A DNA stretch of 64,000 nt, from contig JAACJM010000007.1 of the NCBI GenBank assembly GCA_013368315.1, positions 496,001 through 560,000 on the forward strand, given 5' to 3'. The position numbers were made by a program, and so were the translations under genes. Under the pieces are notes generated by a model that was given only the letters and a program-made list of their open reading frames with translations, searched no databases and had not been told where the DNA came from. Shown here one piece after another: positions 21,572-32,703 of the stretch (positions are counted from its first letter, which is position 1; every line of letters starts with the position of its first letter). The DNA comes from Tetrapyrgos nigripes. Lineage: Eukaryota; Basidiomycota; Agaricomycetes; Agaricales; Campanellaceae.

Positions 21572-22693
21572 CAATATTCAAATTTTAGGACTTAGCTAAT
21601 CTTTTTGCAGATATGCTAATATGGATTACATCAAGGCTTCCCTTCTGCGTCACATTGCTGCCACCCTTATTCTAATCATCTGTTATGATATTGTTTGTCA
21701 ATGGTCAAAGAAACTCGTTGAACGATTCAAGAAACTCCTGGCATTAGTTCGATTGAACCTTACTCTTTGCATCCTTTGCTTTGTGATTCCTAAGCTTCAC
21801 ATTCTTGGTCACCTTCTGAAATGTCAGGAAAAGTTCTCCACCAATTACATGCATGGCGCAGGTCAAACTGATGCAGAGGGAATTGAAAGAGTGTGGTCAG
21901 GGCTGGGTGGTCTTGCAAGCAGTCTGAAGGAAATGGGTCCTGGCTCACATCATGACACCCTGGACAATCACATTGGCCATTGGAACTGGCAAAAAGTTTG
22001 CGGTCTTGGTATGTGTCGCTTTTGCAAAAGCTGGGGCTTGACTTATGTTTTTACAAAACAACTCAGGTGCACTTTTGAAAAAGCGTCTCATAAATGCTGT
22101 TGCACAGTTTCAGATCCAGTTTCAAGTCTGGAAGGATTTCACAGAAAAGCAAATGGAACATGCTCCACAATGGAAACAGATGGTCGATGATTATGAGACT
22201 CAGCAAACTGAAATGAATCCATATGCTTTACCGATCAGTGGTAAGTTTACCCCACATTTTTGTAAATTCATCATGACCTCATCTCTTTGAAGTGCCCACC
22301 TGGAACTAGCCCGAGAAGAAGAGAAGAAGGCTTGGAAGGAGGTGAAGTCAGAGGAAAGGATGGTTGTTGATGAAGAGGATAGCAGTGATGAGGAGGTCAA
22401 TGACCTTCCAGACTTTGAAATTAGTCCAGGGGAATTCCTCTTCCTTGGTCTGGAGATCGAGCAGCTCCAGTAAGTGGTAACTATTCTTTTCCAAAAAAAA
22501 GTCTGCATCTAAGATACATTTCCTTTTACAGACGAGACCTTCATGAGGATATTAAATCAATTAGTAACCCAACCAATAAACAACTAACTCACCTTGTTGA
22601 TCAAAGGACAAAGATAACAAAGCAGATCAAACGATTTCGTGCTCTCCAGCTGGTTTACTCACCTGTATCCCTCTAACGACTTGCTACACTGCC

Positions 22694-23389
22694 TGTCATG
22701 AATCACTTCATTCCTCGTTCCTTGTTCACCGCTGGTCTATTAGTTTCTTAACTCCATGGCCTAGTATTGACTTCCTTCATCGTTTCCATCGTTTCCCGCT
22801 GTCGTCTCTTGATCTATACTTATCATCACTTGATCTACATCTCTGATTCCTATCTCCATGATCTCCATGGACATACTCATCTCTACATCCTAACCATCAG
22901 CATCTATCGTCCTCTTGTCTACGTCCTTACATCCTGACCATCATCATCTATCACTACCATCCGTCCATCGTTCCATCATCGTTACCCTTGTCCGTAGTCA
23001 CCATCATTGATCTACGATACTTATCTCCTCCGATACCTATCTCCATGGACATTCCCGCATATTCACTTCCTAGATACATATACCACAGGACTTGTAGTTA
23101 GTTCCTTAGTCTGTTCACTTCGTCTCTCCTCCGTTCTACTAGTACAGTGCAGTGTCGAGCTCTGGTTCCACTCCGCTCTCCTGGCATAATGCAGTACCGA
23201 GTATAAGTCCGCAGTTAACTCACCTTTCCTCGTCTCTTTCTATCTCTCTATCTCTATCTCGTCTCTATCGTCTCGTCTATCTCGTCTCTCTTGATATTGT
23301 CTTGTCTTTAATTCGTCAATCTATTGGATTGTCTATTGGACCCATTGTGTGACCTGGGTGGCTATTGCTAAGTGACCCCATTCTTGACA
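22694..23389 (+). repeat. solo LTR inside the transposase gene, perfect 5-bp target duplication
   Basis: It starts tgtcatgaatc at 22694 and ends cttgaca at 23389 (696 bp). The flanks ctgcc (22689-22693) and ctgcc (23390-23394) are identical. It is longer than its relatives because a middle block (about 22860-23040) with catcatcatctatc words is expanded. Confidence 0.92.
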
Positions 23390-25115
23390 CTGCCCCCTTC
23401 AAAAGCGTCTCTTAATGCTGAAGATCTACCCCTTCTTCTGCCTTCTGAACTCTCTGTTGAGGACCGTAGTTCCTCTGACAACTATCATTCACAGCTCACT
23501 GATTTCGAGCTCTGACTTCGTGAGGGTCAGCTCAATGAATCCCTGAATCATCTCCGAAATCATCTGCTGGTGAAGCAACAGCTGCTTCGCTACAAGAAAA
23601 CCAATGCAAGGAATCAAGGTGCTACCACTTGTTCTCATTCACTTCTTATACGACAAGATGAGAAGGTGAAAATTGCAGCATTGACCTATCAAAATGCATG
23701 GCAGGTGAAGCTATCACTGGTGGGCGATATAACGCTGGTGAAATGGAATCCATTGAGGAACGAGGATATTATCTGTATGGAGAACTTGCAGGAGGTTGAA
23801 AAGAAGAACATCAAGGCAGCAAAAGCGAAGAGAGCTGAGGCTGCTCAACGAAGCTTGCGTGGTGAGAACGCAGTTGAAGGGGCACAGGAGAAGCACAGGA
23901 AAGTTTCCTGGATCTGGCATGGGGTCAGTACTGGTGAACTTGTAACTGACCGAGTTCTATATCACGGTGAGTGCATTTGCCTGTCACTGACTTTTACAAA
24001 CTTGCTGATTCTCTATCCCATCATTTTACAAAATGCACTCTCAAACTCCCATCATCCACGTTTACAAATCCTTCCATCTGCTGATGGCAATTGGCCTTTA
24101 ACATAAATCTATCATTTAACGAAACTTTCCTGACATATCTGGTCACCAACCCATTTACAAAACCACCTATCTCTTGAATGTTATCTTTTACAAAACACCC
24201 ACCCTGAATCCTTTACCCATTCTACAACTCTCATGCTCTTTCTTCTGGACACCTGCCCACCTTACAAACCTATTGGTCTCCTCTTTCCCTCCGCAAAAAT
24301 CTGGCTTCGATCATGGGATTTCTTGGAATTCCATTTGACCAACTCAATTTACAAATCTGGCTACACCTATTGGCCACATTTACAAAAACAAAAGGGCTAC
24401 ACATGGAGTGGTGCAAGGCCTATGCACGAGTCAAACGGTGGAGGGAAGAGATAATGATTCTCTGAGAAGAGATGCGCCGCTGCCTGGTTTCCCTTGAATG
24501 GCAAGCCAAACAATGGGAGTCCAGAGCCAATTTACCCAACTTTGAGGGAGAAAGATTGGATAGTTCAAGTGCTTATGCATATCAACAAGCGGCTGTTCGC
24601 TGATCTATTGCAGAGAGGTTCAAGAGCATCTGGGATACCTCGGCCACAAAGGCCTGCCTGCAATTCGACACTGGAAATCTTAGCCTTGAAGATCTATACT
24701 ACCAGCCGAAATGACGAAGACGAGGAGGAGGAGGAGGAGAACGAATCTGGAGATGAGGAGATGGGAAATGAATCATTAGGATTAGCTGAGGCTGACGATG
24801 AAGATCTGGATGAAGAAGAGGATGAGGACAAAGAAGAACACGAGGCCAAGGAAGAAATGCTGGAAGGGGAAGAGTTTGAGAGCAGAGCGATGGAGGAGGA
24901 GGAGACAGAGAAGGAGGCCATCAATATCACGCTCATGCTGAAAGAGCTAGAGGATGAGCAGTACTAAGATGTATATATTCTAGATTTGTAAAGTATGTGA
25001 TTGACTTTTACAAAAGCGCACTCCCTGACCATATTTTACAAAGGCCATAATTTACGACCCAAAGTCATGATGCCGAGTAGCCGCTTCCTAACTGACGGCA
25101 TTCCAATGGCTTCCA

Positions 25116-25150
25116 GGCTCGCCTTCCTAATTAGGAAGGCTAGGCGAGCC
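25116..25150. repeat. palindrome next to the right terminal repeat
   Basis: GGCTCGCC and GCCTTCCTAA pair with TTAGGAAGGC and GGCGAGCC, allowing a short bulge. It sits 40 bp inside the right arm. Its role is unknown; it may help define the transposon end. Confidence 0.7.
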
Positions 25151-25188
25151 CCCAGAGGGATTTGGCCCAGTATATCTATTGTCCGCAT

Positions 25189-25251
25189 CATTTACAAAAG
25201 CCTACCAGATAAGGTATTGGGGTACTATACAAAAGTATTACAGCATCAGCT
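25189..25251 (-). repeat. KDZ right terminal inverted repeat
   Basis: This is the complement of the left arm: CATTTACAAAAGCCTA, GATAAGGTATTGGGGTA, then cagcatc near the tip. The ggcgttca at 25252-25259 is the right copy of the target duplication, and the host repeat continues with gctagccatgac as at 42551. Confidence 0.9.
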
Positions 25252-25395
25252 GGCGTTCAGCTAGCCATGACTCAAACTGGACTCAGACATCTTTTCTGCG
25301 TCAATTTGAGATAGAGTTTAGTAACTGTAGTTGCCAGATTACTAATCGGATTTTGCATCCTAAAGACCACATTTCTTTCAGAGACTCACCATTAT
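25252..25395 (-). pseudogene. gene T copy 3, right part beyond the KDZ element
   Basis: This continues the host repeat interrupted at 9159. It has ttcagctagccatgac, gagatagagtttagtaact and attactaatcggattttgca, as at 3360-3480 and 42548-42665. About 20 bp present in those copies (after gcgtcaa) is missing here. Confidence 0.65.
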
Positions 25396-26128
25396 GAAGT
25401 TCCAGTCAAGCCCTTCCAGTATGCACTCATGAAACAGAATGAGCGATTGATGAACTGACAAATGGTGAGTGCAGGACATGCATTTAACCACTTTTCAGCT
25501 GCCACCTTTGCATCATCAAACTTCAGCTTATCCTCCTCTCTATACCAGTATTTGGCCCAACCTCAGTACATCTTGATAGGATTGAGCTTGCAATGGAATT
25601 TGGGAAGGGTGAGGGAGGCTTCGGTTGGTTCCTAAGTCCAATAATATTGCAACCTCTGTACAGTCATTGACCTCAACTCGAGTGACATGACATACCAAGT
25701 CAAGGAGCAACTGTGAACAATATCCAAATGATATCTGATATCAATTGCATAAATAGCCCATAGATTCTGACATCATTTATGAATAAATTTCCACCACAAC
25801 GGCTTGTAGGATTCTCAAGATTTTTGGGGATTGCAGCCAGACAGGCAAAAGGAGTCGATTGTGCATTTTTTTCATGAATTTCCGGCTAAGTTTCGGCTAC
25901 GCCAATTTTTTGGAGGTCATTTTTACTGAATTGGCTATATCTCTTAAACAGCTCAATGAATATTGCTCAAAATATTATTGGGACACCCTCTCAGTGAGAT
26001 CTATCGATCCCACATACCATATGGGCCTAGGGAAATGGCCAATCAAAGTTGATGACTTTGACTGTCTGCAACTGTACCTCTGTCCTCGTTGTCGTGATCT
26101 GTGAGCCTGTCTGAACACCTTCTTTTTA
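25396..26128. other. no gene recognised
   Basis: This is AT-rich sequence between the host repeat and the large transposase-like remnant. I see short frames only and no motif of the KDZ array. It may be the 5' flank of the next element, but I found no terminal repeat. Confidence 0.4.
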
Positions 26129-26889
26129 ATGTATTCTCCTTTTCCAGCCTTTTTACTTCCTATTTCGATATTCTGGTCCTTGGATTGCATGTCAGTGGGC
26201 TCTCAGCATAACTTCAACCAATGGCAAAATTTTCAACCTCTGGCAGCAATCACTGTAGAAAGGAAAGGCCTCAAACATGAAGAGCTCAATTGTTTCCCAA
26301 TACTGGCTCAGTAGCAGGAGGTTGCTACCACTATTCAAGGCAGTTTGGTTCATGGAATTGCAGTGAGGCGGGTAGTGAGCTGCAGGGGAAATCAAGCTGG
26401 ATTGCAAGTGAGTTGTGTAGGATCTTGCAGCTCAACAGGTGCTTGTCTCCTTGGGCTTTTCTAGGACTCATCAGGCAGATTTGCTCAATTCTCTCTCCCC
26501 TAATGAAGAACAAGCATCTGCAATATCTGCTCTTCACTCACTCTCTACGAATCCTCTGCTATCCCAGGCTCCCTTGTCGATCTGAAATGACCTCCAGCAA
26601 ATCTTTCAATACATGGATATGGGCGATGTTGGACAAGGCACACCACCTCAGTGACCACCAGTAGTGGTCCTGCTCTGTCACTGCAACAATATCCGTCTGC
26701 CTGCTGTTTCAGAACTGACTGACTTACCAAAAAGACCATGCTCACATCTGTCTTGCTATGTACCTGGTGCTTTCATTGAATACCCACAAACCAACCAGGG
26801 CAATTCCGCACACTTAGCAGTTGGTCATCTCTTCAAAATGAGCTCAGAGGACTTGGATTGGGAGCATCCCATGAATGACTTTGCATACT

Positions 26890-29797
26890 CATCTAGACCG
26901 CTAATAGATGTCTTTTGCATAAGTGTAGAACAAACACAAACTTAAAGACTTTTTATACAAATTGTACAGTGTGAGCATTCCGAGTAGTCAGAATACTCAA
27001 GGACTTTTGGGGGTTTTGGGTAGGGTTTTTGCATGAATGCACACAAGTTCAGCACACACAAAGACTATAAAAAGTCCACAAGGTATAACCAACAGTTCCA
27101 AATCACAATTTTTATGCTCAAATGCCTTATAACCAGTTTCACATGTCCAAGGACACACGCAAAAGGTAACACAAAAACCAACAAATTTATTTCAACACTA
27201 TTGATCCACACACTATGTTTATACTTGATGCAAGTGAGGTAAGGTTTGTAGAAGCATAGTCCGTGTTTCACAGTCTCTACTGCTAGCACTAGTGAGATGA
27301 CCAATACTCTACAGTACGTGGCTTGAGTAACTACAAGAAATATCTAGTCCTTTTATACTACTTGCAGCTACTACTATACAGTTCTACATTTCTTTTTAAT
27401 GTCCAATAAAAGGTACACAAGAAAACAGAAATATTCTTCTTAACCACCAGTCCATGCTTGTCAGCACTACTAGATTAAGTAGGTACCTTCTAATTAGGGT
27501 ATCTAAGAAATGTAGAATATTATCTAAAATTCATAGGGATTTCTATGTTCCCTTCGCTTCATCCTCTTGACTAGCGGTACCTTTCTGGAACTGGTGGCTG
27601 TAGTCATTATGACTCACATAGCTCCACCATCCATGCTGGGCTCCACTTGTATGACTCACATTCCTTTACTGCCAATCAGTTGCTATCAGTTCGTGTAGTC
27701 TTTGTTATTTCTCCTCTTATGTTTTTCTGGCGCTACTATAGTCTTGGTATCAATAGACCTAGTTTTTAGTATACCCCCAGTTAGTGGCATAGTTTCTCTT
27801 ATAGTTGAGTCCTGCTCTCTATAAGATCCTACATATATTTTGTAGTCACACTTGTACCAACCAGAATGCCTCAGTCATCAGGCACACGTCTTGCTGATCT
27901 TACTGATGCATTCAGAAATATCTTTACCCTTTTTGGGCTTTCTCATCATGACTCATTCCTTTGATTGCATACTGGCAGTACTGAACTATTGGCTTCATTC
28001 CTTCACCACTAGTCCATCCCTTTAGTACCATAAGAAAGCTGAGCTTTCTAGGAAATCATACATATATAGTTTGTCCTACTTATCTATCCTTGTTGTCTTT
28101 TCAAAACACTATTCCTTCTGCTGGGCTTATAAGTGAGGGATAGATTACTATGCTGCTAGTTCAGACATAGTCTGTCACTAGGGGTTTTCTTCTGATTTCT
28201 CCAAATATGATGCCATTCTTAACCAGTGATCTTTTAGCACTAGAGTCTGGGTTGTATAGCCGACGTGTTCCTTGCCCGTGAATAGGGGCTTCACTTTCCC
28301 TTGAGTTGCACTGGCAGTACTAAGCACATTGAGATGCTGAGTGTGGGGTCGAAGGTGAATGACTCAACCAACAACAACATTCCACTCAAGACAAGGTGTA
28401 TAGTTTGGGGGTAGGGAGACGCTAAAGCTCTCACAATAGATCTAGCAGAACCAAATCTTCAAGGAAGGAGTAAAAGAAGTATAATCGAAGTCAAGACGAG
28501 ATGGAGTAGCACTTCAACTGGACAGAGACTAGTTCAGATGGGGGATAAAGGGTAAAAGGATGTAAAAGAGATGTGACATGGAGGATCAGAAGGTGGTAGG
28601 AAATGGGTAGAATGCGAAGAGGATGATTATGGATGATGGGTAGGGGATATATGGGTGTCTGGTTGTGGTGATATGCCAACAAGTACAAAACAAAACTGGG
28701 GTAGACAGAAAAGGATGGTAATACACTGCTTGAATAGGTGCAGCTACCTCTGAAGTGTAAACTGAGTGCTAAACAAAGAGGAAAAAGGCAACTGGCTCAA
28801 GATCAAAGAAGACTTAGTACACCTCCGCAAGGACCACACAATACAACAAGTGGATTGTTTGGTATGTAAAGACTGAGTGCTGAGAAAACGAAGTTAAGTG
28901 GCTCAAGGGGTATGATGCCTCCCACTGAAGATGAACTGTAGACTGCTGCTTTCCACAGGAACAATACTCATACTGCCATTGCACTGTATCCATATGCAGG
29001 CAGTTACAAGTGGTTGTTGTATGATAAGGTAATCAAAGGGCGCTTTTATAGTCAGCCACCTGATTAGATAAGTACTGTATAGTAGTTTACTAGGGTCTGT
29101 CAAGCCTCTGAGTCTGTACATAGTTTGTAGGTAATCATTGAGTATTAGTAGGAGTCAGGGTTTGTAATTACATGTTGAATGCATCATCAACCACAGTCTG
29201 GACAAGATATCTCTCGTCAGAGTAGCAAAACAAAGTTAGAAATCTGGTAAACAAACTGTTTTGCATAGCGACTGTACCCAAATGAAGGATAGTAATGTCC
29301 AAGTGTGCTTCAACCAGCATGTCACCAACTGCATTTATGGTAGAACTCTTGAGATTGAACTACATGAAAGCTTTCATCTTAAAAGATACCCATTTGTGAG
29401 TAGACAATTCATAGGTTTGATTGCATATATAGTGAATTCACACTATGATTAGAAGTGTGCAAAATGATGGGGTGCATGGCCAGGTGTTTACCTGCTGTAT
29501 CAACATTATAGTAGGAATTGTTACAAAGTCTTTTATAGAGCTTTGCATAGCATAATGGGTGTGTCTGCTACTATAACTGAAGCCCTGTACACATCAACCA
29601 TAGTACTTAGAATAAGCATATCCTATTCATAAGTACTTAGTTTTATTGTACTGGCATGTACACTTAGTCCACTAGCGCTTTGACTAGGAGTTTGGGACTC
29701 ACTCTAGTCCTTTATACACCGATCAAAGTGGTAAATCAGCTTTCTAACCATTGAATAGTTTCTATACATGAATTTTGTACTGTGTATCACTGCCCAA
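26890..29797 (+). repeat. unclassified repeat R, copy 2, itself interrupted
   Basis: It is collinear with 19035-20685 but broken by about 1.15 kb of unrelated sequence (about 28345-29490). It inserted after the codons for DFAYSS of the large gene. Both copies begin near a TCTAG and end near tatcactg. Divergence between the copies is substantial, so both are old. Confidence 0.6.
28345..29490. other. insertion within repeat R copy 2, origin unknown
   Basis: This part is absent from copy 1. Minus-strand frames near 28491-28688 and 28903-29121 are short and not convincing. I found neither LTR ends nor a target duplication, so it could be an insertion here or a deletion in copy 1. Confidence 0.4.
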
Positions 29798-30228
29798 TGT
29801 CATGAATCGCCATTCTATTCACCTCCCTATTTAATTCTTAACTCCATGGACTACTATTCACTTCTATCATATTCCCATCATCATTCAATCTTCCTTGTTT
29901 ACGGTTACCATCACTTGATCTAACATGTACATCACTTATCTCCTCTGATTCCTATCTCCATGGACATTCTCACCTATTCACTTGTTCTCAATTCATTTCT
30001 TCTACATATATACCAAGGGGCTTGTAACTAGTTCTTTAGTCTGTTCACTTCGTCTCCACTCCACTCTCAGTACAGTGCAGTGTTGAGCATAGTCAGCTAC
30101 TCATATGTCTCTCGTCTCTACTATTTCCCTACATATCTTTCCTCTCTCTCGTCCCTTATATTTTGTCAATCTATCTTGTTCACCGTGTGACTTGGGTGGT
30201 TAATCACTAAGTGACAACGTCCTTGACA
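29798..30228 (+). repeat. solo LTR, perfect 5-bp target duplication
   Basis: It starts tgtcatgaatc at 29798 and ends cttgaca at 30228 (431 bp). The flanks cccaa (29793-29797) and cccaa (30229-30233) are identical. It has the conserved tacatatataccaagg and gtctgttcacttcgtct words of the family. Confidence 0.93.
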
Positions 30229-32703
30229 CCCAAGAGTATCCATCAGAATAGTGTTTATGTACCACTCCTGGTCAGTTCTGTTAGCAGAGAGCTTGTACCA
30301 TGTCGGTTTTGGCATTCTACCTGTACGTCCTATGTAGTTATAGTGATGAAAATAAACATTCGTTGACTCTCATATTCAGAAGGTCAAGGAGTAAAAGTCT
30401 GCCCTCAGTTTGACCCACAAGAGTGTACCACTCCTCATTCCACTGCAACCTGTGAACAACTCCAACAATGGTTGTGGGATGATCACCAACACTATCTCAA
30501 TGCTGCCTCCCCTTCCCAACATGTGTTTGAGAGCACAGCAGCTTACATTTCTGTGCTTCATAGGAATGGCTGTATGTCTGAATTGGTTGAAGAGACTCTT
30601 TTGAACAAAGTAGAGACTGAAGCCAGAGTTAAAGAGAGGGATCACCAAAACCTTCTCCAGTGTGGATACACCCAACCGCCTGGTGTCTGCAATGGAAGAC
30701 TCCAGTTCTTGTATACCTTTGATGGTTGTCCAGTCATAAGGTATGTTCATTGCTGTCCACTGGATTTGTGGTTGTAGGGCTAATTTATTGCAGATGTGAG
30801 CATTATTTAGTCTTGTGTCTTTCTTATAGGGCTGTGTAATGCGGCTTTTAAGATGACATAATCATGTTTTCAGCCCTTTTCTGCCTGCAGATCCTCATGA
30901 AAATGCCAGGAAAGTTGTCCAGGAGGCTGATGTGAGCCCAAAAATTGGTGTAGGAAGATAAAGAGGAAGCAATTGTGACCTGGGGTCAGATCACAAGGCC
31001 ACTGAACAATTACTGGATTTTACCAGCAAAGCGCTCTCTCCAGCTGTTTTCTTGCAAAATGATTAGCTCATCATCAAAGTTGCATTACACAGCTCTCTAC
31101 TTTGGAACCAGACTACATATACACACATGAAGAGTGTCAAGCATATATTGTCAGTCTGGCTACATGAGACTAAGCATTATTTGTATTTCTCAGACCAGGA
31201 CCACTACTTTGATACCTCAATGGGGGATGGTTCATTGGATTTGGACTATCTTGAGGCTGTACTTTGTGAAGACAAAGATGAGATTGAGTGTATTGAATTG
31301 GAGGCAAGTGTTAATGGCTATGGTCCAAGGACGGAATGCTGTACAGTCTCCAATTTATCGAGTCAGAAGATATTGTCGTGAGTGTATTATAACTCTGCCT
31401 ATACTTTTATAGTTCAAACTCAAGATATTATCCAGCTCAATCCCATCACAATGCTGATGGCTGCTACATATTCAATGCAAATCAATGTTCCGTCAATACA
31501 TACCTTTAGAAGAGCACAGAGTGAAGTGCCCTTTCATTCTCCTTGTCTGCCATGGCCCTCATCATCATCTCATACCACTTCCCCTGAAGACTCCCACTCG
31601 AGTCAAATCAGAACTCAGTTCTTTACTCACCAAGCTTGATATTGATCTTGCTGACATGACACTGTGGAGATTTCTACAGCATCCTATTGTCAAGGCATAC
31701 CTGCTTGACTGGTTCCCTCTGTTGAAAAATCCAACCATCTCTGATCTCCATGTGTCCCTTGCCAACTGTAGTCACCTCAAAGTATATATCAATACGATGA
31801 AATCAAAACTATTTCCAGAAGGAACTGGGTGGAAAGGTAAGTGCTTCTTGATGTGACAGAATACCCAAGTACCTCTAATGCTTTTCAAACAGGTCTTGCC
31901 CATCTCAAAAACCAACAAGACACACATCTATTGCCTGAGGAGCATTACATACAGACTATGCTCACTATTCCTTTGGCTGACTTTGAGGATGATCAGGACG
32001 ATGCATTCAGTGGATCTATGGAGGAGTGTTGCAAGGATCCAGTTGATGCGGACTTGGATGAAGTTGTCCAAATCGTGGTTTGTATGACACGAGAGTCAAG
32101 TCAGTGCTTAATCACAGCCCAATACCTTCAAAGCAACATCACGTTCAAACAGATTATTGGATACTACAAATTTGAACTTGGTATTTTGGACTGAGGATCT
32201 AATACATGTACATGAAGCACATTTTGCATTTTTTGGTCCTATGCATTGATTCCATGACATATTTCATTTACTAGACATCACACTCTGCTGAGTTTACACA
32301 ACTAGGAAAACAATGTTCTGGTTGCTGACATGAGGAGAGGTCTACAATATTGCCATATCCATGGAAGCTGTAGTGATGATTATGGTGATGGCGGGTCTGT
32401 TTTGCATTGGGTAGTTGATGAGGATCGAGGGCAACCCAAAGGTGTGTTTAGCATTGCATAAGGAACTCAACAATGGCACTGATCCTTTCAACAAGGCATT
32501 GGCATGCGAATGCAGGATATATCACAACAATTCCCAGACAAAACAATTGTTCATGAACAGAAGGTGAGTGAATTCTGGTCTCAGTAGAGTGTCATTGTTC
32601 TGATTGTCACCAGGTCACTGACCAGAGTGGATGTCCAGTTTCAAGTGCTGCTGATGCTTTCTCCATTGATGATTTCACAGCTGACAGTACATTGGCAGGT
32701 GTC

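Larger units (their letters stand above)
18127..24967 (+). pseudogene. KDZ transposase with N-terminal cysteine cluster (CxC2-like), decayed
   Basis: The ATG at 18127 begins MSTSRPAKCPRKADINALK. A zinc-binding cluster follows at about 18590-18715: CPSC, CVDC, CQDCC and His residues. Next come KFVVFHTNGCHRVRLNYCGC and ARWFPGNRL, interrupted by repeat R. The frame resumes at about 20690 with GTAFTFEKMTQFQML, QWRNLRMLRRGGRGND and GELGVVCPACPDP. The catalytic core spans 21326-22005, with YDIVCQW at 21684, PKLHILGHL and the Glu of AEGIERVW at 21885. The coiled C-terminus includes SWIWHGVSTGELV and KAYARVKRWREEIMIL, then an acidic tail. Introns of about 50-80 nt carry the dispersed motif. In-frame stops are at 21268, 22674, 23513 and 24463; three are TGA. 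A solo LTR splits it at 22694. Confidence 0.88.
9212..25200. promoter_or_regulatory. dispersed CTTTTGTAAA / TTTACAAAAG motif array
   Basis: The 10-mer, or a one-base variant such as CTTTTGCAAA, occurs roughly forty times between the two terminal repeats. Examples start near 9212, 9373, 9404, 10212, 12796, 12985, 13408, 15897, 17000, 21093, 21521, 21555, 22018, 23988, 25004 and 25191. Many sites sit in introns of gene A and of the transposase, often as the palindrome ACTTTTGTAAAAGT. It is the innermost part of both terminal repeats. I do not see it in the nested LTRs, in repeat R or in the flanking 1-9 kb and 26-64 kb. A dispersed binding site for the transposase or its partner is my inference. 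Confidence 0.7.
9160..25251 (+). mobile_element. KDZ (Kyakuja-Dileera-Zisupton) DNA transposon, near full length
   Basis: The 16.1-kb unit is bounded by imperfect inverted repeats (9160-9223 and 25189-25251) and flanked by tgtgttca / ggcgttca. The matching host repeat at 3354-3361 has tgcgttca, so an 8-bp target duplication with one change in each copy is the simplest reading. Inside are a leftward gene A (14365-9568), a rightward TET/JBP-like dioxygenase (14888-16542), a small gene (17102-17928) and the KDZ transposase (18127-24967). Linkage of TET/JBP genes with KDZ transposases is established for basidiomycetes. Nested insertions are solo LTRs at 11161 and 22694 and repeat R at about 19035-20685. 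All four genes carry lesions or uncertain frames, so the element is probably not autonomous now. Confidence 0.88.
26129..32703 (+). pseudogene. remnant of a large Agaricomycete transposase-like gene (unnamed family), truncated
   Basis: Ordered fragments belong to one large protein: SIRNDLQQIFQYMDMGD (about 26580), CYVPGAFIEYPQTNQGN, GHLFKMSSEDLDW (about 26840), NGRLQFLYTFDGCPVIR (about 30690-30740), LDYLEAVLCEDKDEIE (about 31245), GYGPRTECCTVSNLSSQK, FILLVCHGPHHHLIPLPLK, LSDLHVSLANCSHLK-type text near 31740, FPEGTGWKG, IVVCMTRESSQCL, ITFKQIIGYYKFELGI (to about 32190) and LHWVVDEDRGQPKG (about 32400). I remember this order from long uncharacterised multicopy proteins of mushrooms that look transposase-like; a MULE-type origin is a guess. 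It stops near 32700 without its C-terminal half. Repeat R and a solo LTR split it. Confidence 0.55.

Noticed and set aside
23007..23352. Short frames at 23007-23352
   Set aside because: They lie inside the solo LTR at 22694-23389 and carry no coding signal.
24694..24936. Minus-strand Ser-rich open frame
   Set aside because: It is the antisense of the acidic tail of the KDZ transposase (GAG/GAA-rich codons give Ser-rich antisense).
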